A DNA stretch of 64,000 bases from an uncultured Halieaceae bacterium (GCA_913031575.1 CAJWEV010000005.1:30744-94743), one strand, 5' to 3'; positions 54,197 to 63,223 are shown, counted from the stretch's first letter. A program made the numbers and translations. The notes: generated by a model from the sequence alone, not told the origin.

Positions 54197-54250
54197 ACAA
54201 GCTCCATTTTTTTATACTGCTTATCTTAGCAGGAGTAAGATTTCAAAAGA

Positions 54251-54628
54251 TTAAGGTTGCGATAGCGATGCATCATAGTCCCTCTGCGCCTTCACCCTAA
54301 TCTCATAAGCTGCTTGACCACGCAGTCGCTCTGACGAGCGCATCCGCAAATCCCGGCGACGTCTTTGAGCAGCGGCTAACTGCTTGGCAAAAAACGAGGC
54401 TTGATACTCACCTGCCAAGAGCAGGTCAATTAGTGCGATATCAATACCAAGACGATACGCAATCCGGCTGGGTCTGATTCGGTTCGCATGAAATTCCGCA
54501 ACCAGACGAATCTGCTTTGCCTCACTGAGATCACAGTCGCGTGAATAACCCAGGGGCGGATTGGGTGCTCGGCTGCTGTTATGTTGGATTGTCACGAAAG
54601 AAACATCCTGCCAGTTATCAGCGCCCAC
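54251..54628 (-). CDS. Hypothetical small basic protein with a possible helix-turn-helix
   Basis: 125 residues, rich in Arg and Ala. RPSRIAYRLGIDIALIDLLL (about 52-71) could be a helix-turn-helix like those of terminase-small-subunit or resolvase-type proteins, followed by a basic helix QLAAAQRRRRDLRMRSSER. I recognise no named family. It is separated from the NTF2-like gene by 54 bases on the same strand, so it may be co-transcribed with it. Confidence 0.5.
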   Translation of the reverse strand: MGADNWQDVSFVTIQHNSSRAPNPPLGYSRDCDLSEAKQIRLVAEFHANRIRPSRIAYRLGIDIALIDLLLAGEYQASFFAKQLAAAQRRRRDLRMRSSERLRGQAAYEIRVKAQRDYDASLSQP

Positions 54629-54732
54629 AACGCAGCGTGAGTGCCCGACTTATTTCAATATCAACTTGAGCAAAATACAAGGTTTGCTGTAAAAACCCTA
54701 GTCAGTTCTGATTGGTTTTGGGGGAAACGCAG

Positions 54733-55689
54733 ATGGGCGCTATAAAGATGCCTTATCCGGCGATCATTGCGCATCGAGGCGCCTGTGGTTATCTCCCAGA
54801 ACATACATTACCCGCCGTAAAACTCGCGCACGCGTTCGATGCACACTACATCGAACAAGATGTGGTTTTAACATCAGACGACGTGCCAATAGTGCTGCAT
54901 GACGTAACACTTGAACTCACAACCAATGTAGCAACTTTGTTTCCAAAACGGCATCGAGGCGATGGGCTCTTTTATGCCATTGACTTCACGCTCGAAGAGA
55001 TAAAAGCACTAAACGCACATGAAAGGACAGACAGTCTCGGTAACACTGTGTTTCCGGGCCGTTATTCGGGTACGGGGGTTGAATTTAAGGTACCAACCTT
55101 GGCCGAGGAGATTGAAACCGTTGATCGGCTGAATCAGGCATCGGGTAAACGGGCAGGTGTATATATCGAATTGAAGCGCCCTGAGTTTCACGAGCAGGAA
55201 GGCGTAGACATCTACCAAGCCGTCCTAGACGTTCTGACGACATTCGACCGACTTGGCGAAAACGCCGATACAGTAATCCAGTGCTTTGATCCAGAGACAC
55301 TAAAACGCTTTGCCCATGAAGGAATTTTCAAAGGGCCACTTGTACAGCTCGTCCACACTGAGAGTATCGCCAACTGGCGTGGTAACTTCGAGGCCATGCA
55401 TACATTGTCAGGGCTCAAAGAAGTCGCAAAGTATGCACATGGAATCGGCCCTGACGTAAATCTTTTGGAAAATAAGTCTGGCAGCCCCTCCGAAATGGTC
55501 GTGGCAGCCAAAAAACTTGGTCTTTTTTTACATCCCTACACGCTGCGAGCAGATTCGGAATCCATACCCGGTGTAAACTTCGAGGACTTGCATGAAAAGC
55601 TATTCAAAAAGCTAAAAGTAGACGGCGCGTTCACGGATTTTGCCGATCAAACACGCGAACTACTCATACACATGGGGAAAATTTCGTAG
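54733..55689 (+). CDS. Glycerophosphodiester phosphodiesterase (GlpQ type)
   Basis: 318 residues from ATG 54733 (GGGGG, then AAACGCAG, upstream). IIAHRGACGYLPEHTLPA (H14, R15, E23, H24) and EQDVVLTSDDVPIVLHD supply the general-acid and calcium site of the GDPD family. It cleaves glycerophosphodiesters to sn-glycerol 3-phosphate plus an alcohol. GlpQ is normally periplasmic, but no signal peptide is seen, so a cytosolic enzyme is inferred. Its stop overlaps the pyruvate-kinase start by one base. Confidence 0.87.
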   Translation: MGAIKMPYPAIIAHRGACGYLPEHTLPAVKLAHAFDAHYIEQDVVLTSDDVPIVLHDVTLELTTNVATLFPKRHRGDGLFYAIDFTLEEIKALNAHERTDSLGNTVFPGRYSGTGVEFKVPTLAEEIETVDRLNQASGKRAGVYIELKRPEFHEQEGVDIYQAVLDVLTTFDRLGENADTVIQCFDPETLKRFAHEGIFKGPLVQLVHTESIANWRGNFEAMHTLSGLKEVAKYAHGIGPDVNLLENKSGSPSEMVVAAKKLGLFLHPYTLRADSESIPGVNFEDLHEKLFKKLKVDGAFTDFADQTRELLIHMGKIS

Positions 55690-57146
55690 TGTCAAACAAC
55701 GCCATCCGCGTGCACCGAAGAACAAAAATTGTCGCTACAGTGGGGCCGGGGAGTGATAGCGAAGATATGATAGGCCGCCTCATTGCTGCTGGGGTGGATG
55801 TGTTTAGGCTGAACTTTAGCCACGGTTCTTTAGAACACCATCAACGCATCGCTGAACGCATACGACGACAGGCGAGACATCATGATCGGTATGTGGGTGT
55901 TCTCGCGGATCTCCAAGGCCCCAAGATTCGAATTGCCGGCTTTGAGACAGGGAGTGTGTCACTCACCGCAGGTGACTCATTCTGTTTGAGCCTCACGGTC
56001 GATGGCGCAAAAGGTAATTCGTCAGCGGTGGGCATTGAATACCAAGACCTTCCGAAAAGCGTAGAAGTCGACGATGTGCTCCTTCTTGATGATGGGAAGA
56101 TGCAGCTTCGAGTAGATAGTGTCTCCGATTCTGACATCGACTGTACTGTGCTAATTGGTGGGGTACTGAGTTCTCGCAAAGGCGTTAATAAACTCGGCGG
56201 CGGTATTGCAGCGCCAGCATTAACAGGAAAAGACAAGGCTGATATTCGGGCTATGGAGGCAATTAAGCCCGATTTCGTTGCAGTTTCTTTTGTCGCAGCA
56301 GTTCAGGATATTGAAGAAGCCAGAGGCCTCCTCCACGAGGCGAATGTTGATGCAGCCATCATCGCAAAGATCGAGCGTGCTGAAGTTGTCGCTGATCGCG
56401 ACCTACTCGATAGCATCATCGACGCCTGTGAGGGGGTGATGGTGGCGCGGGGCGATCTGGGCATTGAAGTGGGTGATGCCGAGCTTATTGGTATCCAAAA
56501 GGATCTCATCTCTAGGACACGTAAACGCGACCGAATGGTCATTACAGCAACGCAAATGATGGAGTCGATGATTAGCAATTCGATGCCAACGCGTGCTGAG
56601 GTGTTTGACGTAGCAAACGCTGTTCTGGACGGCACTGACGCAGTAATGCTTTCGGCCGAGACCGCCGTTGGATCGTACCCAGTAGAGGTTGTGAGAGCCA
56701 TGGCAAATGCAGCGGTCGGTGCGGAGAGTCATCCAGTAGCCAGAACCTCGCGTTACCGGCAGGACAGAGAGTTTAGATCGACACAAGAAACCGTGGCGCT
56801 CTCGGCAATGTATGGTGCCAACCACTTTCCCGGTGTGCGGGGTATTGCTACTCACACGGAAACAGGTGCAACACCCATGCTTATGTCTCGATTGAGCTCT
56901 GGCCTTCCCATTTTCGCTCTAAGTCGAAACCCTGAAACCTTGCAGCGCCTCGCTTTATGTCGTGGGGTCATCCCACTTTATTTTGATATCACCGCCTTTG
57001 ATACGCGGGATGTGGATTCGCGAACAATGGAGTTTTTAAGCGATGCCGGATTTGTCACCAAAGGCGACCACATCTTGATGACCATGGGCACCTTAATTGG
57101 AAAAGCCGGAGCTACAAACTCCATAAAGCTCTTTTCTATCGGCTAA
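55689..57146 (+). CDS. pyk: Pyruvate kinase
   Basis: 485 residues. NFSHGS, ADLQGPKIRIAGF, AIIAKIERAE (with the catalytic Lys), VMVARGDLGIEV, TATQMMESM and VMLSAETAVGSYP are all present, so the active site is complete. It makes pyruvate and ATP from PEP and ADP. The GTG start shares one base with the glycerophosphodiesterase stop (TAGTG), so the two are coupled. The C-terminal effector domain is of normal size. Confidence 0.94.
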   Translation: MSNNAIRVHRRTKIVATVGPGSDSEDMIGRLIAAGVDVFRLNFSHGSLEHHQRIAERIRRQARHHDRYVGVLADLQGPKIRIAGFETGSVSLTAGDSFCLSLTVDGAKGNSSAVGIEYQDLPKSVEVDDVLLLDDGKMQLRVDSVSDSDIDCTVLIGGVLSSRKGVNKLGGGIAAPALTGKDKADIRAMEAIKPDFVAVSFVAAVQDIEEARGLLHEANVDAAIIAKIERAEVVADRDLLDSIIDACEGVMVARGDLGIEVGDAELIGIQKDLISRTRKRDRMVITATQMMESMISNSMPTRAEVFDVANAVLDGTDAVMLSAETAVGSYPVEVVRAMANAAVGAESHPVARTSRYRQDREFRSTQETVALSAMYGANHFPGVRGIATHTETGATPMLMSRLSSGLPIFALSRNPETLQRLALCRGVIPLYFDITAFDTRDVDSRTMEFLSDAGFVTKGDHILMTMGTLIGKAGATNSIKLFSIG

Positions 57147-57193
57147 AACGAACGATTTACGCGATAAAAAAGCTTACCGCCATAAAAGGTTCA

Positions 57194-57223
57194 TTAGACC
57201 TTAGGCGACACAGGGCATATAGT
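57194..57223 (+). promoter_or_regulatory. Candidate promoter of the cold-shock gene
   Basis: TTAGAC (57194-57199), an 18-bp spacer and TATAGT (57218-57223). This would leave a leader of about 100 bases before the start at 57330, as is usual for cold-shock genes. Confidence 0.4.
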
Positions 57224-57285
57224 GTTGATTCGCGAGGTGATTCGCCGACGTTGCTACTGCTTCTTTTGCGTTCTCTTAGTGAGTT

Positions 57286-57299
57286 TGTGCGTTAGCACA
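57286..57299 (+). other. Small stem-loop in the cold-shock leader
   Basis: TGTGC-GTTA-GCACA forms a 5-bp hairpin about 30 bases before the start codon. Structured leaders of csp genes respond to temperature; this one is short and unproven. Confidence 0.4.
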
Positions 57300-57329
57300 G
57301 TTACATTTTTAAACGATAGGTAAAACAGT

Positions 57330-57536
57330 ATGTCTACAGTTACAGGTACCGTTAAATGGTTCAACGAAACCAAAGGTTTCGGTTTCATTGAGCAAGAAGG
57401 CGGACCCGACGTGTTCGTGCACTTCAGTGCTATTCAAGGCGATGGCTTCAAAACCCTTGCAGATGGCCAAAAAGTTGAGTTCACAGTCACAGCTGGCCAA
57501 AAAGGACCGCAAGCAGAGAACGTAGTTCCTGTGTGA
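57330..57536 (+). CDS. CspA-family cold-shock protein
   Basis: 68 residues, the usual length. It has the complete RNA-binding motifs KGFGFIE (RNP1) and VFVHFSA (RNP2), [10 protein letters not shown] at the start, and no extra domain. It acts as an RNA chaperone that melts secondary structure. It is monocistronic with its own leader and terminator. Which numbered paralogue it is cannot be told. Confidence 0.94.
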   Translation: MSTVTGTVKWFNETKGFGFIEQEGGPDVFVHFSAIQGDGFKTLADGQKVEFTVTAGQKGPQAENVVPV

Positions 57537-57551
57537 AATTTTTCCCACACA

Positions 57552-57578
57552 AAAAAGGCCGCTTTGCGCGGCCTTTTT
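57552..57578. terminator. Bidirectional terminator between csp and the TPR gene
   Basis: An 11-bp stem AAAAAGGCCGC / GCGGCCTTTTT around loop TTTGC, with A and T runs on both sides. It serves the csp transcript and the leftward TonB-system transcript ending at 57597. Confidence 0.9.
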
Positions 57579-57596
57579 CCTTATGTGGGCGCGCGC

Positions 57597-58943
57597 TTAG
57601 CCCAAGTCTTTTGCGAGTTCTTCCAAACGTCTTTCTTCGCTTGTGATGTACTTGAGCCACTGGTCAGCATAAGACCTTGCGCGCTTGTCTTTCCTGGCAT
57701 CGCGGAACGCACGACGAGCAGAAGTAAAATCACCCAGATTGAAGTAAGCCATTCCCAACGCCAAACGAGCTTGATCAGGACGCTTAACACCACCTCTATC
57801 AAGACCACGCTTTAGTGCTTTAATTGCCTCTTCGTTTTTATCAACATCGAGGTAGACATTACCGAGGCGCGCATAAAGTTCGCCCTTCTCTGACTTAGAT
57901 GCCGCCGCTTCCAACATTGGCAAGCTCTTAGCCACTTCCTGTGCCTGGCGCCATGCCACTCCGGCGAGCTCGTAGTTTTTTGATTCCTCCTCAACGATAT
58001 TGTCAGCAAAGCCTTTTTCCATAGCTAGTGCTGCTGGAAAGGGCACCTCAGCCTGGAGATAAAGCTGCGAGAGCAATACGATGTCTTGACTGCGGTCGAG
58101 GAGATTCTGCTCGTAGGTAGCTTCCAGCAATGCTAGTTGACGTGCCTCATCTTTTTCTTCGGAATACAAGTGCGATGCCTGCACCCAGTACTGCTTTTTA
58201 GGGTAGTACATGATCAGCAACTCGAGGACATTAAGCGCTTCACGGAAGTTTTCCCGGTCATAGTGGATAAAACGGGCGAGGTTGTACCACTGCTCTTTCG
58301 GCAACTTCCCTGCGGCTTCCTCACGATCGATAGCGGTTTGGATGTTTGAAAGACTCTTGTCGTAGTCCTTAAGCTGGAAATAACCGTTTGCCAGAAGTAC
58401 ATAAGCATTAGTACTGGGCGTCTCAGTAACCGCCATCCACTTATTCAGCGTATCAATACCCTTTAGCCAGTTCTCCTGAAGGAAATAAAGCTGCGCAACT
58501 GTATAAAGAGTGTTGATCTCAAGCGCGAGTGGAATTTCAGGCCGCTGATCAATGACTTTCTGGTAGTAATTGAGCGCACCATTATAATCTTCAACCGCAT
58601 ACCTTAGGTAGGCATACGTGTTGTAAACGTTAGCTAACTCGTAGCGGTTGAGCTTACTCTTCTTGCTGGTGGCATCCAGCATGTCGTTGAGCACCGCTTC
58701 GGCTTCAGTGTACTGCTTTGCCTCTGCAAACACCTGAGCTTCGGCAAGCTTTTCATAGATGTTGTTTCTAAGAGCGGGTGTCTTTCGAGTCTCACGCTCC
58801 TTTTTGGGCGCATCCTGCGCGGCAGCGGTCGACACAAAACTAACGTCGAAGGCCTGATCGGCAGCAGCAACAAGCACCAGTACAACGCTCATTTTACAAA
58901 TACGAACAACTAGCTGACGGAAGAACTTAGAAACAAAACGCAT
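57597..58943 (-). CDS. Periplasmic TPR protein of the TonB system
   Basis: 448 residues. A signal peptide (VVLVLVAAADQA... cut near STAAA) is followed by tetratricopeptide repeats along the whole length (AQVFAEAKQYTEAEAVL, ALNYYQKVIDQRPE, ALGMAYFNLGDFTSARRAF). TPR proteins of this kind sit at the end of TonB2-like operons and may help the TonB complex (TtpC-/TPR-linked). The ATG overlaps the tonB stop (TAATG). It is the last gene of the operon. Confidence 0.85.
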   Translation of the reverse strand: MRFVSKFFRQLVVRICKMSVVLVLVAAADQAFDVSFVSTAAAQDAPKKERETRKTPALRNNIYEKLAEAQVFAEAKQYTEAEAVLNDMLDATSKKSKLNRYELANVYNTYAYLRYAVEDYNGALNYYQKVIDQRPEIPLALEINTLYTVAQLYFLQENWLKGIDTLNKWMAVTETPSTNAYVLLANGYFQLKDYDKSLSNIQTAIDREEAAGKLPKEQWYNLARFIHYDRENFREALNVLELLIMYYPKKQYWVQASHLYSEEKDEARQLALLEATYEQNLLDRSQDIVLLSQLYLQAEVPFPAALAMEKGFADNIVEEESKNYELAGVAWRQAQEVAKSLPMLEAAASKSEKGELYARLGNVYLDVDKNEEAIKALKRGLDRGGVKRPDQARLALGMAYFNLGDFTSARRAFRDARKDKRARSYADQWLKYITSEERRLEELAKDLG

Positions 58944-59563
58944 TATCGGCGACCTCCCTCTAACTCGTATGTGAACTTGTTTTGTACCCCAGCCACTTCA
59001 ATAGCCTGACCATCCACGACACGGGGCTTATACTTGAATTTGAGTGCTGCCTTAAGTGACGCCCGCTCAAAGATACCCTTAGGTGAACAGTCCGTCTCAT
59101 TCTCGACATAAGGGTCTCGAATGGCGCCTGTTGTCGTCACGGTATAGGTCACAATACAGTAACCCGTGATGCCTCGGGTCTGTGCGCGTCGCGGATAAAT
59201 TGGGGCCACCTTAACAATAGGCAAATACTCACCGTCACCCGATGACAGGCCAGAGGCATTGATGCTGACGTTAACAGCAACAGTAGGTGCCATATTCGCC
59301 ATGCTCATCTCAAGGTCCGTATCAAAGTCCAACGGCTCCATATCGGGTGGTGGCTCGTCAGGGTCTTCCACCTTCTCAGGAAGTACTTCTTTCAAGTTGG
59401 TTTCAATCACCTTGTCGGGCACAACGATGTCGGCAATCTTCCGCGTTTTGACGTCCTCTTGCTCAAACTGCGTGTCAATGAGGCTTTGCATCAGATAGAA
59501 CAGTCCTAAAGCGATGGGGACCGCTGCGACTGCTCCAAAAATAGATCGTAAGGTCGCTGGCAT
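58943..59563 (-). CDS. tonB: Energy transducer TonB-family protein
   Basis: 206 residues. One N-terminal membrane helix (about 7-28) is followed by a short acidic/proline spacer (DPDEPPPDMEP, far shorter than in E. coli TonB) and a C-terminal TonB domain (YPRRAQTRGITGYCIVTYTV, ASLKAALKFKYKPR). It transfers proton-motive-force energy to outer-membrane receptors, of which three are encoded in this window. The last residues include a Cys pair (GYC and TDCS), as in TonB2-type proteins. Confidence 0.9.
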   Translation of the reverse strand: MPATLRSIFGAVAAVPIALGLFYLMQSLIDTQFEQEDVKTRKIADIVVPDKVIETNLKEVLPEKVEDPDEPPPDMEPLDFDTDLEMSMANMAPTVAVNVSINASGLSSGDGEYLPIVKVAPIYPRRAQTRGITGYCIVTYTVTTTGAIRDPYVENETDCSPKGIFERASLKAALKFKYKPRVVDGQAIEVAGVQNKFTYELEGGRR

Positions 59564-59567
59564 TATA

Positions 59568-59987
59568 CTACTCGTCTATCGTAGAGAGGCATGGAGGAGC
59601 TGTGAAAGTAGATCTCAAAGAGTCGAATAATTCCTCGACGACGTATCCGGGGCTGTCATAGTCAGCCTGAATAACGATATTTGCTCGAGGCGTCTCGTCC
59701 TTTGCCGCTTTAGCTAAAAAGTTAGCCCGCTCCAGTTTAATGGGATTTTTGTTGTAGTGAATCTTGCCCTGATCGTCCACTGCAAAAATAATTGTCCCAT
59801 TAGGGCACGCCTCTGTAGTAGTTGCCCCTGGCTTATCAATTTCAACGCCTGGCTCTTTGACGAACGACGACGTAACGATAAAAAAGATCAGCATGATAAA
59901 AACAACATCAAGCATTGGCGTTAAATCAATTTGGCTTTCATCCTGCTGGGAAGTCGTGGACGCGCCAGCCTGGTCTCGTAAACTCAT
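59568..59987 (-). CDS. exbD: ExbD/TolR-family proton-channel subunit (second copy)
   Basis: 139 residues. One membrane helix with the functional Asp in DLTPMLDVVFIMLIFFIVTS (about 22-41), then a periplasmic domain with VVEELFDSLRSTF. Two ExbD genes lie in tandem here. This one carries an extra N-terminal segment and a C-terminal CLSTIDE. It works with ExbB and TonB. It starts 3 bases after the other exbD stop. Confidence 0.9.
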   Translation of the reverse strand: MSLRDQAGASTTSQQDESQIDLTPMLDVVFIMLIFFIVTSSFVKEPGVEIDKPGATTTEACPNGTIIFAVDDQGKIHYNKNPIKLERANFLAKAAKDETPRANIVIQADYDSPGYVVEELFDSLRSTFTAPPCLSTIDE

Positions 59988-59990
59988 AAG

Positions 59991-60398
59991 TTAACCCTTG
60001 TCAGTGGCCCAACTAACGTTGTACTGACCTGCCTCTCTAGCCGCGTCGGCAACATCAGCCACGATTCCCGTTGTCGCCCCTTTAGCGACCTTTATGGTCA
60101 CGGGAGCCTCAGGGTCTTCCGCCAACAATCTCTGGATATTTGCACGAACGGCTCGCACATCAACGCGACGGTTTTCCATCCACAACTGGTTATCAGACGA
60201 TATCTCGACAACAATACTTACCGAGTCATTAGGGTCCTGGGGTTGATTGTCATCAGGGCGGTTGATTTCGAGTCCAGCTTCCTTCAAAAAAGAAGCAACT
60301 ACGATGAAGAAAATAAGCATAATAAAGACGACATCCAACATAGGCGTCAGGTCAATTTCCGCTCCCTCTTCCTCGCGTTGTTTGGCTATTTTTCTCAC
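59991..60398 (-). CDS. exbD: ExbD/TolR-family proton-channel subunit (first copy)
   Basis: 135 residues. The membrane helix with the essential Asp is DLTPMLDVVFIMLIFFIVVA (about 16-35), followed by a periplasmic domain (VRANIQRLLAEDPEAPVTIK). It lies 22 bases after the small ExbB-like gene and 3 bases before the second exbD. The pair may form a heteromeric ExbD set. Confidence 0.9.
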   Translation of the reverse strand: MRKIAKQREEEGAEIDLTPMLDVVFIMLIFFIVVASFLKEAGLEINRPDDNQPQDPNDSVSIVVEISSDNQLWMENRRVDVRAVRANIQRLLAEDPEAPVTIKVAKGATTGIVADVADAAREAGQYNVSWATDKG

Positions 60399-60420
60399 TT
60401 AGAATTCCTCGGTTGATCGA

Positions 60421-60939
60421 TCAGTGATCAGAAGTCAGCTGATCTTCTAACAACTGCTGCTCACGCGCTGCCATTCTCTGAAGCTGAGTATTAGCAAATA
60501 AGCCTGACAATGCCGATACCATGCCTGCCATAGTCGGGATAGTAGAGCGCTCCACACCACCAGCCATTGACTTGGCATCACCACCCCCGGTCACTGCCAT
60601 CACGTTAAACACTTCGATCATACCCGTCACCGTGCCCAAGAGCCCTAACAGGGGGCAAAGGGCAACACAGGTCGCGATGAGGCTCATATTGTCATTGATA
60701 TAAGCCTTACTTTCTGACAGAAGCTTTGCGCGAATCTGCTTCGCATTCCATGACTTTCGCTCCGCTCGGCCTTCCCAATTGCTAATCGCAGCTAATCGAT
60801 CGGCCTTCCAACCGCCTCCGAGGAAGTAGATGAAGCGCTCAATGATTAGGGTCCACATAAAGAAAACAAGTGTGGCAATGATCCAAAGAACATTCCCGCC
60901 CTTTTCCATGAACGCCAAGATGGTTTCGAACAATTCCAT
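60421..60939 (-). CDS. exbB: MotA/TolQ/ExbB-family proton channel (short form)
   Basis: 172 residues. Three membrane helices: about 16-36, 100-125 (CPLLGLLGTVTGMIEVF) and 135-160. ALCPLLGLLGTVTGMI is the family signature. It forms the proton channel with ExbD. It is the second of two ExbB-like genes in the operon. Confidence 0.9.
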   Translation of the reverse strand: MELFETILAFMEKGGNVLWIIATLVFFMWTLIIERFIYFLGGGWKADRLAAISNWEGRAERKSWNAKQIRAKLLSESKAYINDNMSLIATCVALCPLLGLLGTVTGMIEVFNVMAVTGGGDAKSMAGGVERSTIPTMAGMVSALSGLFANTQLQRMAAREQQLLEDQLTSDH

Positions 60940-60968
60940 CGCCTTCTACTCCGTGCTCAGACCGATGC

Positions 60969-62390
60969 TTAGTTACCCGCTGCCTCAGCGCGCTCAGCAA
61001 CAATACCTGTCGCCTGCTCGTTGAGAATGTGGATAACCTTCTGAGCACGCCCATTCACGACAGTGTGTAGAAGTACGGTGGGTATCGCTACCAACAGACC
61101 CAGTACCGTAGTGATTAAGGCGCTCGAAATACCGCCCGCCATCGCCTTCGGGTCCCCGGCACCAAAAATCGTAATCGCCTGGAAAGTAATGATCATACCG
61201 GTTACCGTACCCAATAGACCCATAAGCGGCGCTACCGCGGCGATAATCTTCAGTAGCGTCAAGCCCGACTCCAGCTTTGGCGTTTCACGAAGAACAGCCT
61301 CGGCCATCTTCAACTCAAGCGTTTCAGTATCAATGTTTGGATTCTCTTGGCTTACCAGCAGCACTCGACCCAAAGGATTATTTGCATTGGCCTCGCCTGA
61401 CTTAAGCTGACTGTTGACCGCCGCGCCCGTCATAGTCAGCATCACCACACGAATAATTGCCAACAAGAATGCAAAGATGCCCACTGCTGTAATTGCATAC
61501 CCAACATAGCCACCTTGGTGCCAACGTTCCTCAAGATTAGGCGTGTCAATGATCGCCGCTAGGAACGATCCACCTGTGGGACCCGTGGGATCAATACCAA
61601 ATTGACTCAGGCCATTCGTCGCATCAGCCAAGGCTGCTGCGTTGCCGACGGCACCGCCACTAGGCTGCCGAGGCAATTCAGCAAGCTTTTCGTTGCCGTA
61701 CGAGAGGTAATTGCCATCGACATCTACAATATTGAAAGCACCGACACGCACCACTTCCCTTTGCGCTATCTCACCTGAGGGCGTGGCAACGTCCGCAGTG
61801 AAGCGCGAAACAACACCTTGCTGCGTGACTTCGTTAAGCATCTCATACCAAACACGCTCAATTTCCTCGATCTGAGGCAGCTGATCGGTGCCACTCATCT
61901 TGGCAATAAGTTCTTTAAGGAAGCCCTCGCGATTTGGGAATTCAGAACTTACCAACGATACCTCAATATTCGACGCCAAGTCGCCAGATGCCGCGGTTAA
62001 ATGGCCAAATAATTCTGCCAACGATCCAAGGCGCTCTTTCAACTGATCTTGCTTCGCCGCGATGAGGAGTTCGTTATCCTCAAACTTCTTCTCAAGACGC
62101 GCAGACCGGCGCTCTTCAGCGGCACGCTCGCGCTCAGCTCGGCGGAGCTCTGACTGCTGATTCGCTTTGTCTTGCGCGAAGCGCTGCTCGCGCGCGCGGT
62201 TCTCTCCTGAGGCTCGAGACCGGCCCTGCTTGACCAGATTCAAGAGGTCGCTCATATTTTGTGCCGCCACTTCCTGTGGCGTGGGACCCGCTGGAACTTC
62301 AGGCGCGGCCGCATCATTCTGTGCTAATGCAACGCTAGCAAACAAACCCGCAACTACTAGAGTCGTTGCTTTCAAAAACTTAGCATTCAT
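60969..62390 (-). CDS. Large MotA/TolQ/ExbB-family protein with a periplasmic coiled-coil (TtpC-like)
   Basis: 473 residues. A signal peptide (LVVAGLFASVALA) is followed by a long charged coiled-coil (about 45-115, rich in Arg/Glu) and a periplasmic domain to about residue 285. The ExbB-type core follows with helices near 300, 390 and 430 and the motif APLMGLLGTVTGMIITF. This layout matches TtpC of Vibrio TonB2 systems, needed for energy transfer to some receptors. It starts 1 base after the DUF3450 gene stop. Confidence 0.88.
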   Translation of the reverse strand: MNAKFLKATTLVVAGLFASVALAQNDAAAPEVPAGPTPQEVAAQNMSDLLNLVKQGRSRASGENRAREQRFAQDKANQQSELRRAERERAAEERRSARLEKKFEDNELLIAAKQDQLKERLGSLAELFGHLTAASGDLASNIEVSLVSSEFPNREGFLKELIAKMSGTDQLPQIEEIERVWYEMLNEVTQQGVVSRFTADVATPSGEIAQREVVRVGAFNIVDVDGNYLSYGNEKLAELPRQPSGGAVGNAAALADATNGLSQFGIDPTGPTGGSFLAAIIDTPNLEERWHQGGYVGYAITAVGIFAFLLAIIRVVMLTMTGAAVNSQLKSGEANANNPLGRVLLVSQENPNIDTETLELKMAEAVLRETPKLESGLTLLKIIAAVAPLMGLLGTVTGMIITFQAITIFGAGDPKAMAGGISSALITTVLGLLVAIPTVLLHTVVNGRAQKVIHILNEQATGIVAERAEAAGN

Positions 62391-62391
62391 C

Positions 62392-63174
62392 TTAGTTGGC
62401 CTCCGGTGCCGAGATAGGCATGTTCAAGAGTTCAATAGTCGCCTGTTTCTTGGCGATGCGGACCGCTTTTCGGACGGCCGCTGAGTAGTCGGCAGACGAG
62501 AGGGGCTCCCAGTTACGGTTGCTATTGTTCCACGCACGCGTCTCAGCGCCGTCGGTTGTCTGAGCAACAAGCGCAACGCGGCCGATTCGGAGAACGTCAA
62601 CCTCGCGTGATGCACCATCAACTTCAATTGTGTCAGAGTAAGATTCAATGCCGCGGCCATATTGAAGTTCAATCGAATAGAGTTCGAGTACCTGGCGAAA
62701 CGCCTCTGCTGACGTTACATCGGAACGATCAAGGTTAGCTCGAACCGCTTCAATATTGCCCTTTCGGGTGTCGAGATCGAATGGCATGTCGAGATCGATG
62801 AACTGATCCAAGCCATCGAGCATTCGGGTTACCAGCGGTGGAATCTGACGTTGGATAACAGCAGCATCCGAAATAGACTGATCGATATCAGAAATTCTGC
62901 GCTCTTGATTCGCTATTTGACGATCAAGGCGCGCGTTGTAGACACGGAGGCCCTCAACTTGCTTCATTACAGTCTTGTAATCATTCAGGAGGTCGCGTGT
63001 TTCATCTGCCAAGCGATCAATTTTGTTCTGCGAGGCGCGCGCTTCTGACGTGCGCTCCTTGCCCACTTGCATGATGGCTTCGAGAGAATCAGCACTAGCA
63101 ACTGTTGCTCCGCCTGCAGAGCTGACGGCAATAGTCGCTGCGCCTAAAAGTGTTTTAAGCCGAGTGATAGTCAT
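62392..63174 (-). CDS. DUF3450-family exported coiled-coil protein
   Basis: 260 residues. Signal peptide (GAATIAVSSAGGATVASA) followed by a coiled-coil (RTSEARASQNKIDRLADE, VYNARLDRQIANQERRI) and a globular end (LNMPISAPEAN). DUF3450 genes are known to head TonB2/TtpC-type operons in marine gammaproteobacteria. The role is probably as an envelope scaffold for the TonB complex. It is the first gene of the operon DUF3450-TtpC-ExbB-ExbD-ExbD-TonB-TPR. Confidence 0.87.
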   Translation of the reverse strand: MTITRLKTLLGAATIAVSSAGGATVASADSLEAIMQVGKERTSEARASQNKIDRLADETRDLLNDYKTVMKQVEGLRVYNARLDRQIANQERRISDIDQSISDAAVIQRQIPPLVTRMLDGLDQFIDLDMPFDLDTRKGNIEAVRANLDRSDVTSAEAFRQVLELYSIELQYGRGIESYSDTIEVDGASREVDVLRIGRVALVAQTTDGAETRAWNNSNRNWEPLSSADYSAAVRKAVRIAKKQATIELLNMPISAPEAN

Positions 63175-63205
63175 GGGGTTTGTATTTCCTCACGCAAAAG
63201 AGTCC

Positions 63206-63223
63206 GTGGTCCACAGGTGGTCC
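63206..63223. repeat. Direct GTGGTCC repeats in the leader of the TonB operon
   Basis: GTGGTCC occurs at 63206-63212 and 63217-63223, spaced 11 bp (one helical turn) apart, 32 bases or more upstream of the DUF3450 start on the opposite strand. It could be a protein-binding site; no known match. Confidence 0.4.
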
